The notes below the pieces were generated by a model. That model ran no database searches and was not told the DNA's origin. It saw only the letters and a program-made list of their open reading frames with translations. Made by a program: the position numbers and the translations under genes. A DNA stretch of 64,000 nucleotides, from contig NZ_JAPDRH010000003.1 in the NCBI RefSeq assembly GCF_040706555.1, positions 124,001 to 188,000 on the forward strand, read 5' to 3'. The DNA is from Lentisalinibacter salinarum (GTDB lineage Bacteria; Pseudomonadota; Gammaproteobacteria; Steroidobacterales; Woeseiaceae). Of the stretch, positions 42,042-51,282 are shown piece by piece (position 1 is the first letter of the stretch; each line of letters begins with the position of its first letter).

Positions 42042-43057
42042 CAGCCTGCCTCCGCCACCCTGACCAGGGCCTTGCCGACATTCTCGCCCCGCATCAGGCG
42101 GCAGAACGCCTCCGGCGCGTTCCGAAGTCCGTCCGAGACGTCCTCCCGGGCCCGGATCAGGCCGTCCCGGTACCAGGCCGCCGCCTCCGCCGCGAATTCG
42201 TCCCAGCGGTCGTAATAGTCGTAGACCACGAGCCCGTGGATATGGGCCCGGGCGCCGATCACCGGTCCGAGGTTCGGGCCGGGCGGCGGCTCGCCGCTGC
42301 GATTGTACTGGTCGATCATGCCGCAGAGCACGATACGCGCGCCGAGCGCCAGATTACCCATCACGGCCGCCAGGGTGTCACCGGCGACGTTGTCGAAATA
42401 GACGTCGATGCCGTCCGGGCAGGTGGCCGCCAGGCGTTCCCGCAGATCTTCGCGCCGGTAGTCGATGCACTCGTCGAAGCCGAAGCTCCCGGTCACCAGC
42501 TCGCACTTCTCCGCCGAACCCGCGATGCCGACCGCCCGCGCGCCGCTCAGGCGCGCGATCTGGCCGACCATACTGCCGACCGGGCCCGCCGCCGCGGATA
42601 CCACCACCGTCTCGCCGGCCCGGGGCCTCGCCAGGAATTTCAGGCCGGCCCAGGCGGTCAGACCGGGCATGCCCAAGATGCCCAGGGCGAGTGACGGGGG
42701 CGGCCCGTCCGCATCGAGGACGCGCACCCCCTCCCCGTCCGACAGGCCGTACTCCTGCCAACCGTTGCGGTCGGCGACGAGCATCCCGGGCCGGTAATCC
42801 GGATGCCGGGAGGCTACGACCTCCGATACGGTGCTGCCCACCACGACGTCGCCCGGCCCGACCTTGTCGGCGGAAAGGTGACGGCCGGAGATTACCCCGC
42901 GGACGTAGGGGTCCAGCGACAGCCAGAGCGTGCGCGAGACGAACTCGCCCGGCCCGGCCTCCGGCGCCTCACCCTCGGTCAGGCGGAAATCGCCCGGCAC
43001 CGGGACGCCGTCCGGGACGCGCGCGAGGACGACCCGGCGATTGACCGGCGCGGCCAC
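42041..43057 (-). CDS. NADP-dependent MDR oxidoreductase, CurA/LTB4DH type
   Basis: A 338-residue zinc-free medium-chain reductase that reduces activated double bonds with NADPH. The start is GTG at 43057. Visible are LSLDPYVRGVISG, LGMPGLTAWAGL, the cofactor motif SAAAGPVGSMVGQIARLSGARAVGIAGS, and DVYFDNVAGDTLAAVM. It carries none of the zinc ligands of alcohol dehydrogenases. It shares four bases with the downstream membrane-protein gene. Confidence 0.88.
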   Translation of the reverse strand: MAAPVNRRVVLARVPDGVPVPGDFRLTEGEAPEAGPGEFVSRTLWLSLDPYVRGVISGRHLSADKVGPGDVVVGSTVSEVVASRHPDYRPGMLVADRNGWQEYGLSDGEGVRVLDADGPPPSLALGILGMPGLTAWAGLKFLARPRAGETVVVSAAAGPVGSMVGQIARLSGARAVGIAGSAEKCELVTGSFGFDECIDYRREDLRERLAATCPDGIDVYFDNVAGDTLAAVMGNLALGARIVLCGMIDQYNRSGEPPPGPNLGPVIGARAHIHGLVVYDYYDRWDEFAAEAAAWYRDGLIRAREDVSDGLRNAPEAFCRLMRGENVGKALVRVAEAG

Positions 43058-43065
43058 TGCGTCGC

Positions 43066-43548
43066 TCAGACCGCCGCCAGCATCGTCTCCGCCGAACTCA
43101 CCTCGAACTGCCCGGGCGCCTCGACGTTGACCACTTTCGCCACGCCGTCATCGACCAGGATGGCGAATCGCTGGCTGCGCTGCCCCATGCCGAAGCCGCT
43201 GGCATCGAGCTCGAGACCGAGTTTCCGCGTGTAGTCGCCGTTGCCGTCCGCGAGCATCAACACCTTGTCGCCGACGCCCCGGTCCTTGCCCCAGGCACCC
43301 ATCACGAACGCGTCGTTGACCGACATGCAGGCGATGGTATCGATGCCCTTCCCCGCGAAGTCCTTCGCATGCTCGACGTAGCCGGGCAGGTGATTCATGG
43401 AACAGGTGGGCGTGAAGGCGCCCGGCACGGCGAAGAGCACCACCTTCTTGCCGCTGAACAACTCGTCGGTCGTCATCTGTCCGGGACCCTCGGACGTCAT
43501 CACGCCGAACGTCCCCTCCGGCATGCGTTCTCCGGCACTGATAGCCAT
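43066..43548 (-). CDS. Peroxiredoxin, Prx5 group
   Basis: A 160-residue thiol peroxidase that reduces hydrogen peroxide and alkyl hydroperoxides. The peroxidatic Cys49 lies in PGAFTPTCS; the partner SVNDAFVMGAW and the C-terminal FEVSSAE are typical of Prx5. A second Cys at 74 might resolve. It has no signal peptide. GAGG lies about nine bases before the start, and the gene stands between the TRAP permease and the MDR gene. Confidence 0.92.
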   Translation of the reverse strand: MAISAGERMPEGTFGVMTSEGPGQMTTDELFSGKKVVLFAVPGAFTPTCSMNHLPGYVEHAKDFAGKGIDTIACMSVNDAFVMGAWGKDRGVGDKVLMLADGNGDYTRKLGLELDASGFGMGQRSQRFAILVDDGVAKVVNVEAPGQFEVSSAETMLAAV

Positions 43549-43640
43549 TTGCTCTCTCCTCTCTCGAAACCGTTGTAGGCGGTCTTCGCAGAGACCGCCG
43601 CTGATTCTTCTTCGCGGCCGTCCCGTCCGTCAGTCATCCC

Positions 43641-44903
43641 TCAGTCATCGATGAGGAACAGGGACAGCTCGGGCCAGAAGGATACCACCGCCAGGCCGAC
43701 GAGCATCAACAGAAGGAACGGCACGACCGCCCGGCAGATGAGCCAGAAGTTCTCCCGGAATGCCCCGAGCGCGACGATCAGGTTCAGGCCGAGCGGCGGC
43801 GTCAGGTAGCCGATCTCGAGATTGACCACCATGATGATCCCGAAGTGCACGGGGTCGATGCCCTGCGCGGCCGCCAGCGGCATCAGCATCGGCGCGAGGA
43901 TCAGTATGGCCGAACCGATGTCCATGATGCAGCCGACGATGAGCAGGAAGACGTTGACGATCAGCAGGAAAGCCACGCGGCTGTCGATCTGGCCGCTGAG
44001 CCAGTCCACCAGCTGTTCCGGCACTTTCTGGTAGGTGAAGAACACGTTCAGCGCCAGCGCCAGCATCAGCACCGGGAACAGCCCGCCCAGCAGCCGTCCG
44101 GTATCGGCCATGACCTCGGCGACGTCCCTGAGGCCCAGTTGACGATGCGCCAGCACCTCGACCAGGAGCGCGTAGACGACGGCGACGGCGGCCGATTCCG
44201 TGGCCGTGAAGTGGCCCGTATAGATGCCGCCCAGGATGATCACCGGCATCAGCAGCGCCAGCACGCCGTGCCAGGCGGCCTCGCGCACCTCCGCATACAC
44301 GATGGGCTGACGGTCGCGATGCCAGTTTACGGCCACCGCGTAGGCCGCCATCAGACCGGTCAGCAGCAGCGCCGGACCGAGTCCGGCGATGAACAGATCG
44401 GCGATCGAGGTCTGCGTCATCACCCCGTACAGGATGAGCGGGATCGACGGCGGCACGATGATGCCGAGCGTGCCGGCCGAGGTCAGCGCACCCAGCGAGA
44501 AACGCTTGTCGTAGCCGGCCTGCAGCAGCGCGGGATACATCACCGCGCCCACCGCGAGCAGCGTGACCGTGCCCGAACCGGAGATGGCCGCGAAGATGGC
44601 GCAGGAGAGCACGGTGGCGATGGCCAGGCCGCCGGGCACGGGTCCGGTGAGCGCCTTGACCAGCCGCACCAGCCGCAGCGCCATGCCGCCCTTGGCCATG
44701 ATATTGCCGGCCAGGATGAACAACGGTATCGACAGCAGGACTTCCTTGTTCAGCGCGCCCCAGGCGTCGAGCACGATGAAGCTGAGCTCGTCCTCGGTGT
44801 AGAAGAGGTAAAGGTACGCGACGGCGGTACCGAGGATGACCAGCAGGTTCTGCCGCAGTGCCAGCAGCACGAAGACGAGCGCAAGTAGCCAGAGTGCGCC
44901 CAT
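43641..44903 (-). CDS. dctM: TRAP transporter large permease
   Basis: The 420-residue, roughly twelve-helix channel subunit of a tripartite ATP-independent periplasmic transporter for organic acids. It includes LSIPLFILAGNIMAKGGMALRLV, ISGSGTVTLLAVGAVMYPALL, and LGIIVPPSIPLILYGV, all TRAP-large-permease signatures. It starts one base after dctQ. The binding protein is in the divergent unit at 46219. Confidence 0.95.
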   Translation of the reverse strand: MGALWLLALVFVLLALRQNLLVILGTAVAYLYLFYTEDELSFIVLDAWGALNKEVLLSIPLFILAGNIMAKGGMALRLVRLVKALTGPVPGGLAIATVLSCAIFAAISGSGTVTLLAVGAVMYPALLQAGYDKRFSLGALTSAGTLGIIVPPSIPLILYGVMTQTSIADLFIAGLGPALLLTGLMAAYAVAVNWHRDRQPIVYAEVREAAWHGVLALLMPVIILGGIYTGHFTATESAAVAVVYALLVEVLAHRQLGLRDVAEVMADTGRLLGGLFPVLMLALALNVFFTYQKVPEQLVDWLSGQIDSRVAFLLIVNVFLLIVGCIMDIGSAILILAPMLMPLAAAQGIDPVHFGIIMVVNLEIGYLTPPLGLNLIVALGAFRENFWLICRAVVPFLLLMLVGLAVVSFWPELSLFLIDD

Positions 44904-44904
44904 G

Positions 44905-45405
44905 TCAGCTGTCGTCCGTGCCGGTCGCCGGCGGCGTCGGCCTCAGCTCCGGCCGCACGGCATAGATGCCGTGGCGCAGCGCCGCGACGCCGAACGCGAG
45001 GGGGATCACCGCCTGGATGGGCCACACGGGCAGGCGCAGGATCTCGGAACGCTCGTCGAGCCGGACACTGGTGATCACCATGTCGGTCGCGATGACGGCG
45101 AAGGCGACGCAGAATAGTGCGAACAGCGCGTGCTGCAGGAATGCAAGCTGGAATTCCCAGCGCGCCGGCAGCCATCCGTCCGCGAAACGGGGGCGGAGAT
45201 GCGAACCGCTGGCCGAGGCCAGCCCGATCCCGAACATGACGACGACGATATTGAAATAGACGCCGACCTGCCGCGCCCAGGGCAATCCGATGCCGGTGAC
45301 CTCCCGCGCCAGCACGTCGGCGAACACGACACCGACCATGCCGCTGAAGGCGATGATCACGATGGTCCGCTCGACGCGATGCAGGGAGGCCAGCAGGGCT
45401 TTCAC
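44905..45405 (-). CDS. dctQ: TRAP transporter small permease
   Basis: A 166-residue, four-helix membrane subunit. I chose GTG 45405 because it gives VKALLASLHRVERTIVIIAFSGMVG, the usual N-terminus. VFADVLAREVTGIGLPWARQ is diagnostic. The GTG overlaps the TGA of a 15-codon frame beginning at ATG 45449, and the clear AAGGAG lies before that frame instead. This suggests coupling or a one-base frame error in the G-run between them. Confidence 0.85.
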   Translation of the reverse strand: MKALLASLHRVERTIVIIAFSGMVGVVFADVLAREVTGIGLPWARQVGVYFNIVVVMFGIGLASASGSHLRPRFADGWLPARWEFQLAFLQHALFALFCVAFAVIATDMVITSVRLDERSEILRLPVWPIQAVIPLAFGVAALRHGIYAVRPELRPTPPATGTDDS

Positions 45406-45449
45406 ATCCCGCCCCCGCGGCTCGGGCCTTTCAGCACTGGCAACTTCAT
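45402..45449 (-). other. 15-codon leader-like frame overlapping the dctQ start
   Basis: ATG at 45449 opens MKLPVLKGPSRGGGM and stops with TGA overlapping the dctQ GTG. AAGGAG lies one base before the ATG and seven before a TTG at the third codon. It may be a coupling leader, or the true dctQ N-terminus separated by a frameshift. Confidence 0.35.
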
Positions 45450-45607
45450 GCTCCTTCGTGACCGTCCCGTGCGCGGCATCGCGCCGCGGGCCGAGTATCG
45501 CAGACTCCGGTCGCCGAGCGCGAATGGCCCCGACGGCTGCACGGGTGCTGACCGTGGCGTACCATTGCAGACGTACCGGAACTTGCCGAGGAGCCGACGA
45601 GAAAACG

Positions 45608-46222
45608 ATGATCACCCTCTACACGGCCGCCACGGCCAATGGTCAGAAGGCCGCCATCGCTCTCGAGGAGGCAGGTCTCGATTATCGCACCCGCATACTC
45701 GATCTGGCCGCCGGGGAACACCTGGACGCCTCGGTGCTGGCGCTGAATCCCGTGGGACGTATCCCTTTCCTCGAGCCCGAGGACGACGACGCGGGCCGCG
45801 TGGTCTACGGCACACTGCCGGTGGCCATCTACGCGGCGGAACGCAGCGGTCGTCTGCTGCCCGCCGCCGGGCCCGGGCGCTATGCCGTGCTGCAGTGGGC
45901 CGCTTTCGCCGCCACCGATCTCGGCCACGTGTTCGCCAATCAGTTTCTGCTGGAGGAGCTGGTGGGTACGGAGGACGCTCGGGTGCGCGAGTTCGTACAC
46001 AGCCAGATCGCACGTATGCTCGGCATCGTCGAGGAGCGGCTGGAACAGTCGGAATACCTGGCAGGCGACGAGTACAGCATCGCCGACGTGCTCGCCTACC
46101 CGACCGCCGCCAACTCGGCCAACCGGCTGCCCCGCAGGCTCGAGGACTACCCGAACATCCGCCGCTGGGCGGACGGCGTCGGCAACCGCGCGGCCGTGGC
46201 CCGCGGGATGGAGGCCGCGTGA
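45608..46222 (+). CDS. Glutathione S-transferase family protein
   Basis: A 204-residue two-domain protein. The thioredoxin-like N-terminal domain MITLYTAATANGQKAAIALEEAGLDY leads to NPVGRIPFLEPE with the cis-Pro, and the all-helical C-terminal domain contains LAGDEYSIADVLAYP with the capping-box Asp. It resembles the bacterial YghU/Ure2-like GSTs. It is first in a unit with the TRAP binding protein and overlaps it (GTGA), an unusual pairing. Confidence 0.88.
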   Translation: MITLYTAATANGQKAAIALEEAGLDYRTRILDLAAGEHLDASVLALNPVGRIPFLEPEDDDAGRVVYGTLPVAIYAAERSGRLLPAAGPGRYAVLQWAAFAATDLGHVFANQFLLEELVGTEDARVREFVHSQIARMLGIVEERLEQSEYLAGDEYSIADVLAYPTAANSANRLPRRLEDYPNIRRWADGVGNRAAVARGMEAA

Positions 46223-47289
46223 GGCAGTTGCGTCCGGGTCTCCTGGGCGCCGCGCTGGCCGTTTTCCTGAGCCTCGCGACGGGCTGCGGCGAGAGTACGC
46301 CGGATACCTCGCGGGTGCGGGTCACCGCCCTGAGTCCGCCGGGCACGCCGTGGCACGAGGGCTGGCTGCGCTTCGAGGAACGTTTCCGCGCCAGGAACGA
46401 CACCGGCCTCGAGCTGGACATGTTCGTTACGGGCCAGCTCGGCAGCGAGGAGACCATGCTCTCCAGCCTGCGGCGCGGCCGCGTCCATATCGGCGGCTTC
46501 TCCCTGCAGGGCCTCGCGGTAGTGGTGCCGGAGCTGAACGTCCTGCTCGCGCCCTATCTGTTCGATTCGGTGGGCGAGGTCGACTTCGTCATCGACAACT
46601 ACCTGACCCCTGCCTTCCGCGAGCTGTTCGCGGCGAAAGGCATGGAGCTGCTGCAGTGGGCCGAGGTCGGCTGGACCCACATCTACGGACTGACGCCCAT
46701 CATCACGCCGGAGGACGCCCGGGACCGACCGATGCGGGCCTCCAACGCAATCGGCTCCCAGGTCTTCACGGAGGCCATCGGCGCCGACAGCACGCCCGTC
46801 ACCTTCTCCGAGGTGATCCCGTCATTGCAGACCGGCCTGATCGAAAGCGGCCAGAGCGGCACCGGCATGTACGCGATCGCCGGCATCTCCCGGGAGGCCA
46901 GGCACCTGACGCTGACCGGTCACGCCTTCGACACCGGACTCATCGTTGCCAACCGGACCTGGTTCCGCGCGCTCTCCGAGCGCAAGCAGGAAGTGATCAT
47001 GAACGCCCTGGACCCGCTGCAGTACAGCCGGGACGACGTGCGGCGTGTCCTCGCGGACATCCTGACCGAACAACTCCCGGCCCAGTCGGTGGAGGTCCAC
47101 CGGCTGGACGGGGAACAGCGGCAGCGCTGGCGCGCCGCCCTGGCCGGCACCCACGAGACCGTGCTCGAGCGCGTCGGCGGACGGGCCCGGGAAATCTATC
47201 GCCTGGTGCAGGAGGGCAAACGCGAATGGGCCCGCCTGCAGGAGGCCGGCAAAGTTCCGGCCGAACGCGCGGCGGCCGAGCGCAACTGA
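46219..47289 (+). CDS. dctP: TRAP transporter substrate-binding lipoprotein, DctP family
   Basis: A 356-residue periplasmic solute receptor that feeds the DctQM permease encoded divergently. The start is GTG at 46219. The N-terminal hydrophobic segment ends LATGC with Cys23, a plausible lipobox, so the protein may be membrane-tethered rather than free. GTPWHEGWLRFEERF, GQLGSEETMLSSLRRGRVHIGGFS and the conserved Arg in DRPMRASNAIGSQ follow the family pattern. The substrate is probably a carboxylate. Confidence 0.9.
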   Translation: MRQLRPGLLGAALAVFLSLATGCGESTPDTSRVRVTALSPPGTPWHEGWLRFEERFRARNDTGLELDMFVTGQLGSEETMLSSLRRGRVHIGGFSLQGLAVVVPELNVLLAPYLFDSVGEVDFVIDNYLTPAFRELFAAKGMELLQWAEVGWTHIYGLTPIITPEDARDRPMRASNAIGSQVFTEAIGADSTPVTFSEVIPSLQTGLIESGQSGTGMYAIAGISREARHLTLTGHAFDTGLIVANRTWFRALSERKQEVIMNALDPLQYSRDDVRRVLADILTEQLPAQSVEVHRLDGEQRQRWRAALAGTHETVLERVGGRAREIYRLVQEGKREWARLQEAGKVPAERAAAERN

Positions 47290-47305
47290 CGGAGGAACGA
47301 CGACC

Positions 47306-47905
47306 ATGCCACAGCCCGATTACATCATCGCCCTGGACATCGAACTGCCGGATCCTGCCGACCTCGACCCCGACATGGCGAAATACTTCCGGGTCTGCGA
47401 GGAGAAGCTCGGCATGGTGCCGAACGTGCTGAAGGCCCACAGCTTCGACCAGGACCAGCTGCGCGCCTTCGCCGGCTTCTACAACAACCTGATGCTGGAG
47501 GAGTCCGGCCTCACGCCGCTGGAGCGGGAGATGATCGCCGTCGTGGTCTCCTCCGCCAACCACTGCTATTACTGCCTGGTGGCCCATGGTGCTGCGGTGC
47601 GGGAGATGTCCGGGGATCCCGAACTCGGCGAGATGCTGGTGATGAACTACCGCGTCGCACCGCTCGCGCCGCGCACGCGGGCGATGCTCGATTTCGCCTG
47701 GAAGCTCACGGTCACGCCACAACAGATCGGGGAAGAGGACCGGGAGGCGCTGCGCAGTCACGGCCTCGGCGAACGCGATATGTGGGACATCGCCGCGGTT
47801 GCCTCCTTTTTCAACATGAGCAACCGGATGGCTACGGCAGTGGACATGATGCCGAACCGGGAATACCACGCCGCCCACCGGACGGGCCGAGCCACCGGAC
47901 GCTAG
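47306..47905 (+). CDS. Carboxymuconolactone decarboxylase-family peroxidase-related enzyme
   Basis: A 199-residue AhpD-like all-helical protein. The redox motif HCYYCLVAHG gives Cys87, Cys90 and His94, as in the peroxidase-related branch. REMIAVVVSSAN precedes it. It follows dctP by 16 bases, so it is probably co-transcribed with the GST and the binding protein. Peroxidase activity is inferred only from the motif. Its stop overlaps the convergent regulator gene by four bases. Confidence 0.87.
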   Translation: MPQPDYIIALDIELPDPADLDPDMAKYFRVCEEKLGMVPNVLKAHSFDQDQLRAFAGFYNNLMLEESGLTPLEREMIAVVVSSANHCYYCLVAHGAAVREMSGDPELGEMLVMNYRVAPLAPRTRAMLDFAWKLTVTPQQIGEEDREALRSHGLGERDMWDIAAVASFFNMSNRMATAVDMMPNREYHAAHRTGRATGR

Positions 47906-48555
47906 CTCGCGGCCTTCTCCCGCGGCGCCAGCCCGAACACGCGACGCGCGGCCAGGATGTGGCTGCGCATGACCGAGGCCGCCCAGTCGGGGTCCCGCGC
48001 CTCGATGGCCGCGACCAGTTCGAGGTGGTGCTGGGCGCTGCGGACCAGCGATTCGGTGTCGTAGTTGCGGAAGGTCAGTGTGACCAGCGCCGACTGGGTC
48101 AGTGTGGTGAGGATGTTGCGCAGCAGCCGGTTGCCGCCGGCCTCGGCGATCTCGTGATGGAAGCGGTCGTTCAGCTCGCTGATGCGGGCGGGATAGCCCG
48201 GCTTGCGCTGCCGGGAGGCCTGCACCTGCTGTTCGGCCAGCGACCGCAGGCTGGCCACCGTCTGCGCGTCCGCGTGCCGCGCGGCCTGCGCGGCGGCGAA
48301 GGACTCCAGCACCGCGCGCAGGTCGAAGATCTCGTCCAGCTCCCGCTCGGACCAGCTGGTGACGACCGCGCCCTGATTCGGCACGAATTCCAGCAGCCCC
48401 TCGACGTTCAGCTGGCGCAACGCCTCGCGCACGGGCGTCCGGCTGACGCCTGCCAGCTCGGCCACCTCCTGCTCGGTAATGCGCGTGCCGGGCTCGTACT
48501 TGCCCGACACGATGCCGTCCCGGACCGCTGCATAAGCTTTTTCGACCGCTTTCAC
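47902..48555 (-). CDS. GntR-family transcriptional regulator, FCD subgroup
   Basis: A 217-residue DNA-binding regulator. The start is GTG at 48555 after a GGGAAGG ribosome-binding site. The winged helix TRITEQEVAELAGVSRTPVREALRQLNVEGLL lies at about 24-55 and is followed by an FCD ligand domain with the metal-ligand pattern (Asp..His..His). Such regulators usually sense organic acids. It lies tail-to-tail with the TRAP/CMD unit, and the GTATAC-type operators at 54459 and 54522 fit its family's usual sites. Confidence 0.9.
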   Translation of the reverse strand: MKAVEKAYAAVRDGIVSGKYEPGTRITEQEVAELAGVSRTPVREALRQLNVEGLLEFVPNQGAVVTSWSERELDEIFDLRAVLESFAAAQAARHADAQTVASLRSLAEQQVQASRQRKPGYPARISELNDRFHHEIAEAGGNRLLRNILTTLTQSALVTLTFRNYDTESLVRSAQHHLELVAAIEARDPDWAASVMRSHILAARRVFGLAPREKAAS

Positions 48556-48617
48556 GCTGCCCTTCCCCCGGCTAAGATCGCGAACCAGAAACCCACGGCG
48601 ACGAGCGGAGCACCCCA

Positions 48618-49304
48618 TTGAGCGGCATCACGATCTACGGCCTGCTGGACTATCTGCATATCCTGCTACTCGTCTTCTGGCTCGGCACCGACCTCGGCGT
48701 GCTACTGGCCGCGCGACGTGTCCGCGATGCCGCCCTGACTCCGGCCGAGCGTCTCACGCTGCTCGATCTGGCCCTCCGGATCGACCTCCTGCCCCGCATC
48801 GCCTTCAGTCTCATGTTCGCCGTCGGCGCAACACTGGGTTACCTCGGCGGCACGCTCCCGTTGCCCGGCTGGGCTCTCGCCCTGCTGTGGGCGCTGACGG
48901 CCCTGTGGCTGACCCTGACCCTCGCACTGGTAGCCGCGGAGGGCAAGCCCGTGCAGGGCGTGCTGGCGGCCGTACAGCGCGTCTGGCTGGTCGCCGTGGC
49001 CCTGGCCTGCGGGCTGGCGGCCCTGTGGCTGTTCGCCGGCAGCGGCTCGGCGCCGGTACCCGGCTGGCTGGCGCTGAAGATCGGCCTGTACGGACTCGTG
49101 TGCCTCGCCGCCATCGGCATCGACCGCGCCTTCCTGCCGCTGATCCCGGCGATGGGCGAGTTGGCCCGATCCGGCAGCTCACCCGGGCTGGAGACCCGCA
49201 TCAGCGGCGCGATCGACCACGCCCTGCGCTACGTCTATTCCCTCTACGGCCTCCTCTTTCTGGCCGCGTTCCTCGGCGTCACGAAGCCGATGCTTGCCGC
49301 CTGA
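48618..49304 (+). CDS. Polytopic membrane protein, paralogue of the gene at 41376
   Basis: A 228-residue protein with about six membrane helices. It starts at TTG 48618 with GGAG seven bases before. YLHILLLVFWLGTDLGVLLAARRV and IDLLPRIAFSLMFAVG mirror the sequence at 41376, so the two are clear paralogues. His in helix 1 and the Asp-Leu-x-Pro-Arg-Ile motif are the conserved polar features. Function unknown. Confidence 0.75.
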   Translation: MSGITIYGLLDYLHILLLVFWLGTDLGVLLAARRVRDAALTPAERLTLLDLALRIDLLPRIAFSLMFAVGATLGYLGGTLPLPGWALALLWALTALWLTLTLALVAAEGKPVQGVLAAVQRVWLVAVALACGLAALWLFAGSGSAPVPGWLALKIGLYGLVCLAAIGIDRAFLPLIPAMGELARSGSSPGLETRISGAIDHALRYVYSLYGLLFLAAFLGVTKPMLAA

Positions 49305-49341
49305 TGTCACCGTCCGACGGCGCCGATGATCGGGACGGCCC

Positions 49342-51264
49342 TCAGGCCGCCTTCGACTTGCGCCCGCCCTTCTTTTTCACCTCCACCCGGTTGTCGGCCT
49401 TCACCCAGGTCTTGAACTCGGGCTGGCGCGGCGGGTTGAGACCCGTCTCGCGCTTGCAGCGCTTCTTCAGTTCCTCGATGGTGCCGCCCTTGTCGAATAG
49501 CTGGGTCGAGCCCCGCTTCTTCGCCATGCGGGCACGCAAAGCCCTGGTCTTCTTCTCGTCGACGCTCAGGTCCGAGTGCAGTACGACGCCATAGCGCCGC
49601 GCGCCGTCCACGGTGACCAGGCCCGCGTCGACGTCGGCGGCGACCTTCTCGGCGGGCCGCTCCAGGGGATCGCCCCAGCCGCCGCCGCCCCAGGTGTCGA
49701 AATACAGCAGATCGCCCTCGCGTACCTCGATCCGGTCGCACTTCGACTGCAGCAGCTCCTCGCTGCCGTCGGCGCGCATCAGGACCTTCTGGCTGCGCTG
49801 CCCGGGCAGTCCGCCGTTGACGCCCCAGGGATAGGTCAGCCAGCGGTCGTCATGGATGGATATCTCGCCGTCTTCCAGGAAGCGATAGCCCACCCGCAGC
49901 GCATTGCCGCCGCGGTGGAAACCGGGCCCGCCGCTGTCGGGGATGGTCTCGTACACGTCGATGCGCAGCGGGAAATAACTCTCCAGAAACTCGTTCGGCA
50001 CGTTGGTGAAACTCGGCCATAGTGAATGGCCGTCCGGGCCGTCGCCGGAAGGCTTGCCCGGCACGCCGCCGAAGCCGATCTGGTAGAGCTGGTACCACTG
50101 CCCGTTCTTGTCGTAGCCCGAATACATGAAGTGCGGGCTGTCGGAGAAGCCGGCGGCGCAGAGGAAGTCCGGGTTGCCCTGGCCGAGCAGTCCGCCGAGC
50201 ACATCGAAGATGCGGCCCAATGCGTGGGTGCGGCAGGACAGGGCCGCCGGCTTCTTCGGCTTCAGCAGGGTGCCCTCGGGGATGCGCACTTCCATCAGGT
50301 CGTAGAAGCCGTCGTTGAACATGATCTGGGGGTCGAAGACCATGATCATGTACACGCCGCAGAACATCTTGAACATCTCCTCGTTCAGGAGGAAGTTCAC
50401 CGAGCCGATCGATTGCGGGTCGGTACCCTCGAAATCGAAGATGACCTTGTTCCCCTCGCGCCACATCGCGCAGCGGATCTTGTACGGGCCCATGCCGAGA
50501 CCGTCGTCGCAGAGGTAGTCCTCGAACACCTGCTTCTTCGTCGGCACCGTATCCTTGATGAGCCTGCCCATCGCCCGCTTGTTGCGGTCCAGCAGGTCTT
50601 CCAGCGCCGAGTACAGGATGTCGTCGCCGAAGCGGTCGGCGAGTTCGATGACCCGCTTCTCCGCGGTACGCACGGCCGCGACGATCGCGTTGAAGTCGGA
50701 CCGGTTCCAGTGCGGCAGCCGGCAGTTGTGCAGGATCAGCTCCAGCACGTCCTCCTGCAGCTCGTCCTTCTTGTAGATCTTGGTGGGCGGGACGCAGATG
50801 CCCTCCTCGTAGATCTGGCGGGCGTCGGTGGGCAGCGAGCCGGGCACCTTGCCGCCGATGTCCGTCATATGGCCGAACATGGCCGAGTAGGCGATCAGGC
50901 GGCCGTCCTTGAAGATCGGGCGCAGCAGCAGCCAGTCGTTGGCATGGCTGACGGCACCGTTGCAGGCATAGGGATCCGAGGTCAGGAAGATGTCGCCCTC
51001 CTCGATGGTGCCGTCATAGGCTTCCTTGAAGCCGTGGATGAAGCTGCCGAACTGACCGACCACCATCTTGCCATCGACATTGGCGATCATCGGGAACTCG
51101 TCGTGCTGCTCCCGGATGCCCGGCGACATGGCGGTACGGAACAGCACGGTGTCCATCTCCCAGCGCGCGTTCAGCATGGCGTTCTCGATGATGTCGAGCG
51201 TGATCGGGTCGATCTTCTCCCGCTTGAACTTGCGCGGCTTGGTCTCAACTAGTCTTGCAGGCAT
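49342..51264 (-). CDS. Hydantoinase B/oxoprolinase family protein
   Basis: The 640-residue B subunit of an ATP-dependent amidohydrolase or carboxylase complex of the hydantoinase/oxoprolinase/acetone-carboxylase class. DPITLDIIENAMLNARWEMDTVLFRTAMSP at the start, and the metal-site region FGHMTDIGGKVPGSLP, are diagnostic. The C-terminus adds a lysine-rich tail (VKKKGGRKSK). It follows the A subunit by 18 bases with a strong AAGGGAG. Hydantoin, oxoproline and ketone substrates are all possible. Confidence 0.9.
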   Translation of the reverse strand: MPARLVETKPRKFKREKIDPITLDIIENAMLNARWEMDTVLFRTAMSPGIREQHDEFPMIANVDGKMVVGQFGSFIHGFKEAYDGTIEEGDIFLTSDPYACNGAVSHANDWLLLRPIFKDGRLIAYSAMFGHMTDIGGKVPGSLPTDARQIYEEGICVPPTKIYKKDELQEDVLELILHNCRLPHWNRSDFNAIVAAVRTAEKRVIELADRFGDDILYSALEDLLDRNKRAMGRLIKDTVPTKKQVFEDYLCDDGLGMGPYKIRCAMWREGNKVIFDFEGTDPQSIGSVNFLLNEEMFKMFCGVYMIMVFDPQIMFNDGFYDLMEVRIPEGTLLKPKKPAALSCRTHALGRIFDVLGGLLGQGNPDFLCAAGFSDSPHFMYSGYDKNGQWYQLYQIGFGGVPGKPSGDGPDGHSLWPSFTNVPNEFLESYFPLRIDVYETIPDSGGPGFHRGGNALRVGYRFLEDGEISIHDDRWLTYPWGVNGGLPGQRSQKVLMRADGSEELLQSKCDRIEVREGDLLYFDTWGGGGWGDPLERPAEKVAADVDAGLVTVDGARRYGVVLHSDLSVDEKKTRALRARMAKKRGSTQLFDKGGTIEELKKRCKRETGLNPPRQPEFKTWVKADNRVEVKKKGGRKSKAA

Positions 51265-51282
51265 GTCGTGCTCCCTTCGTAT

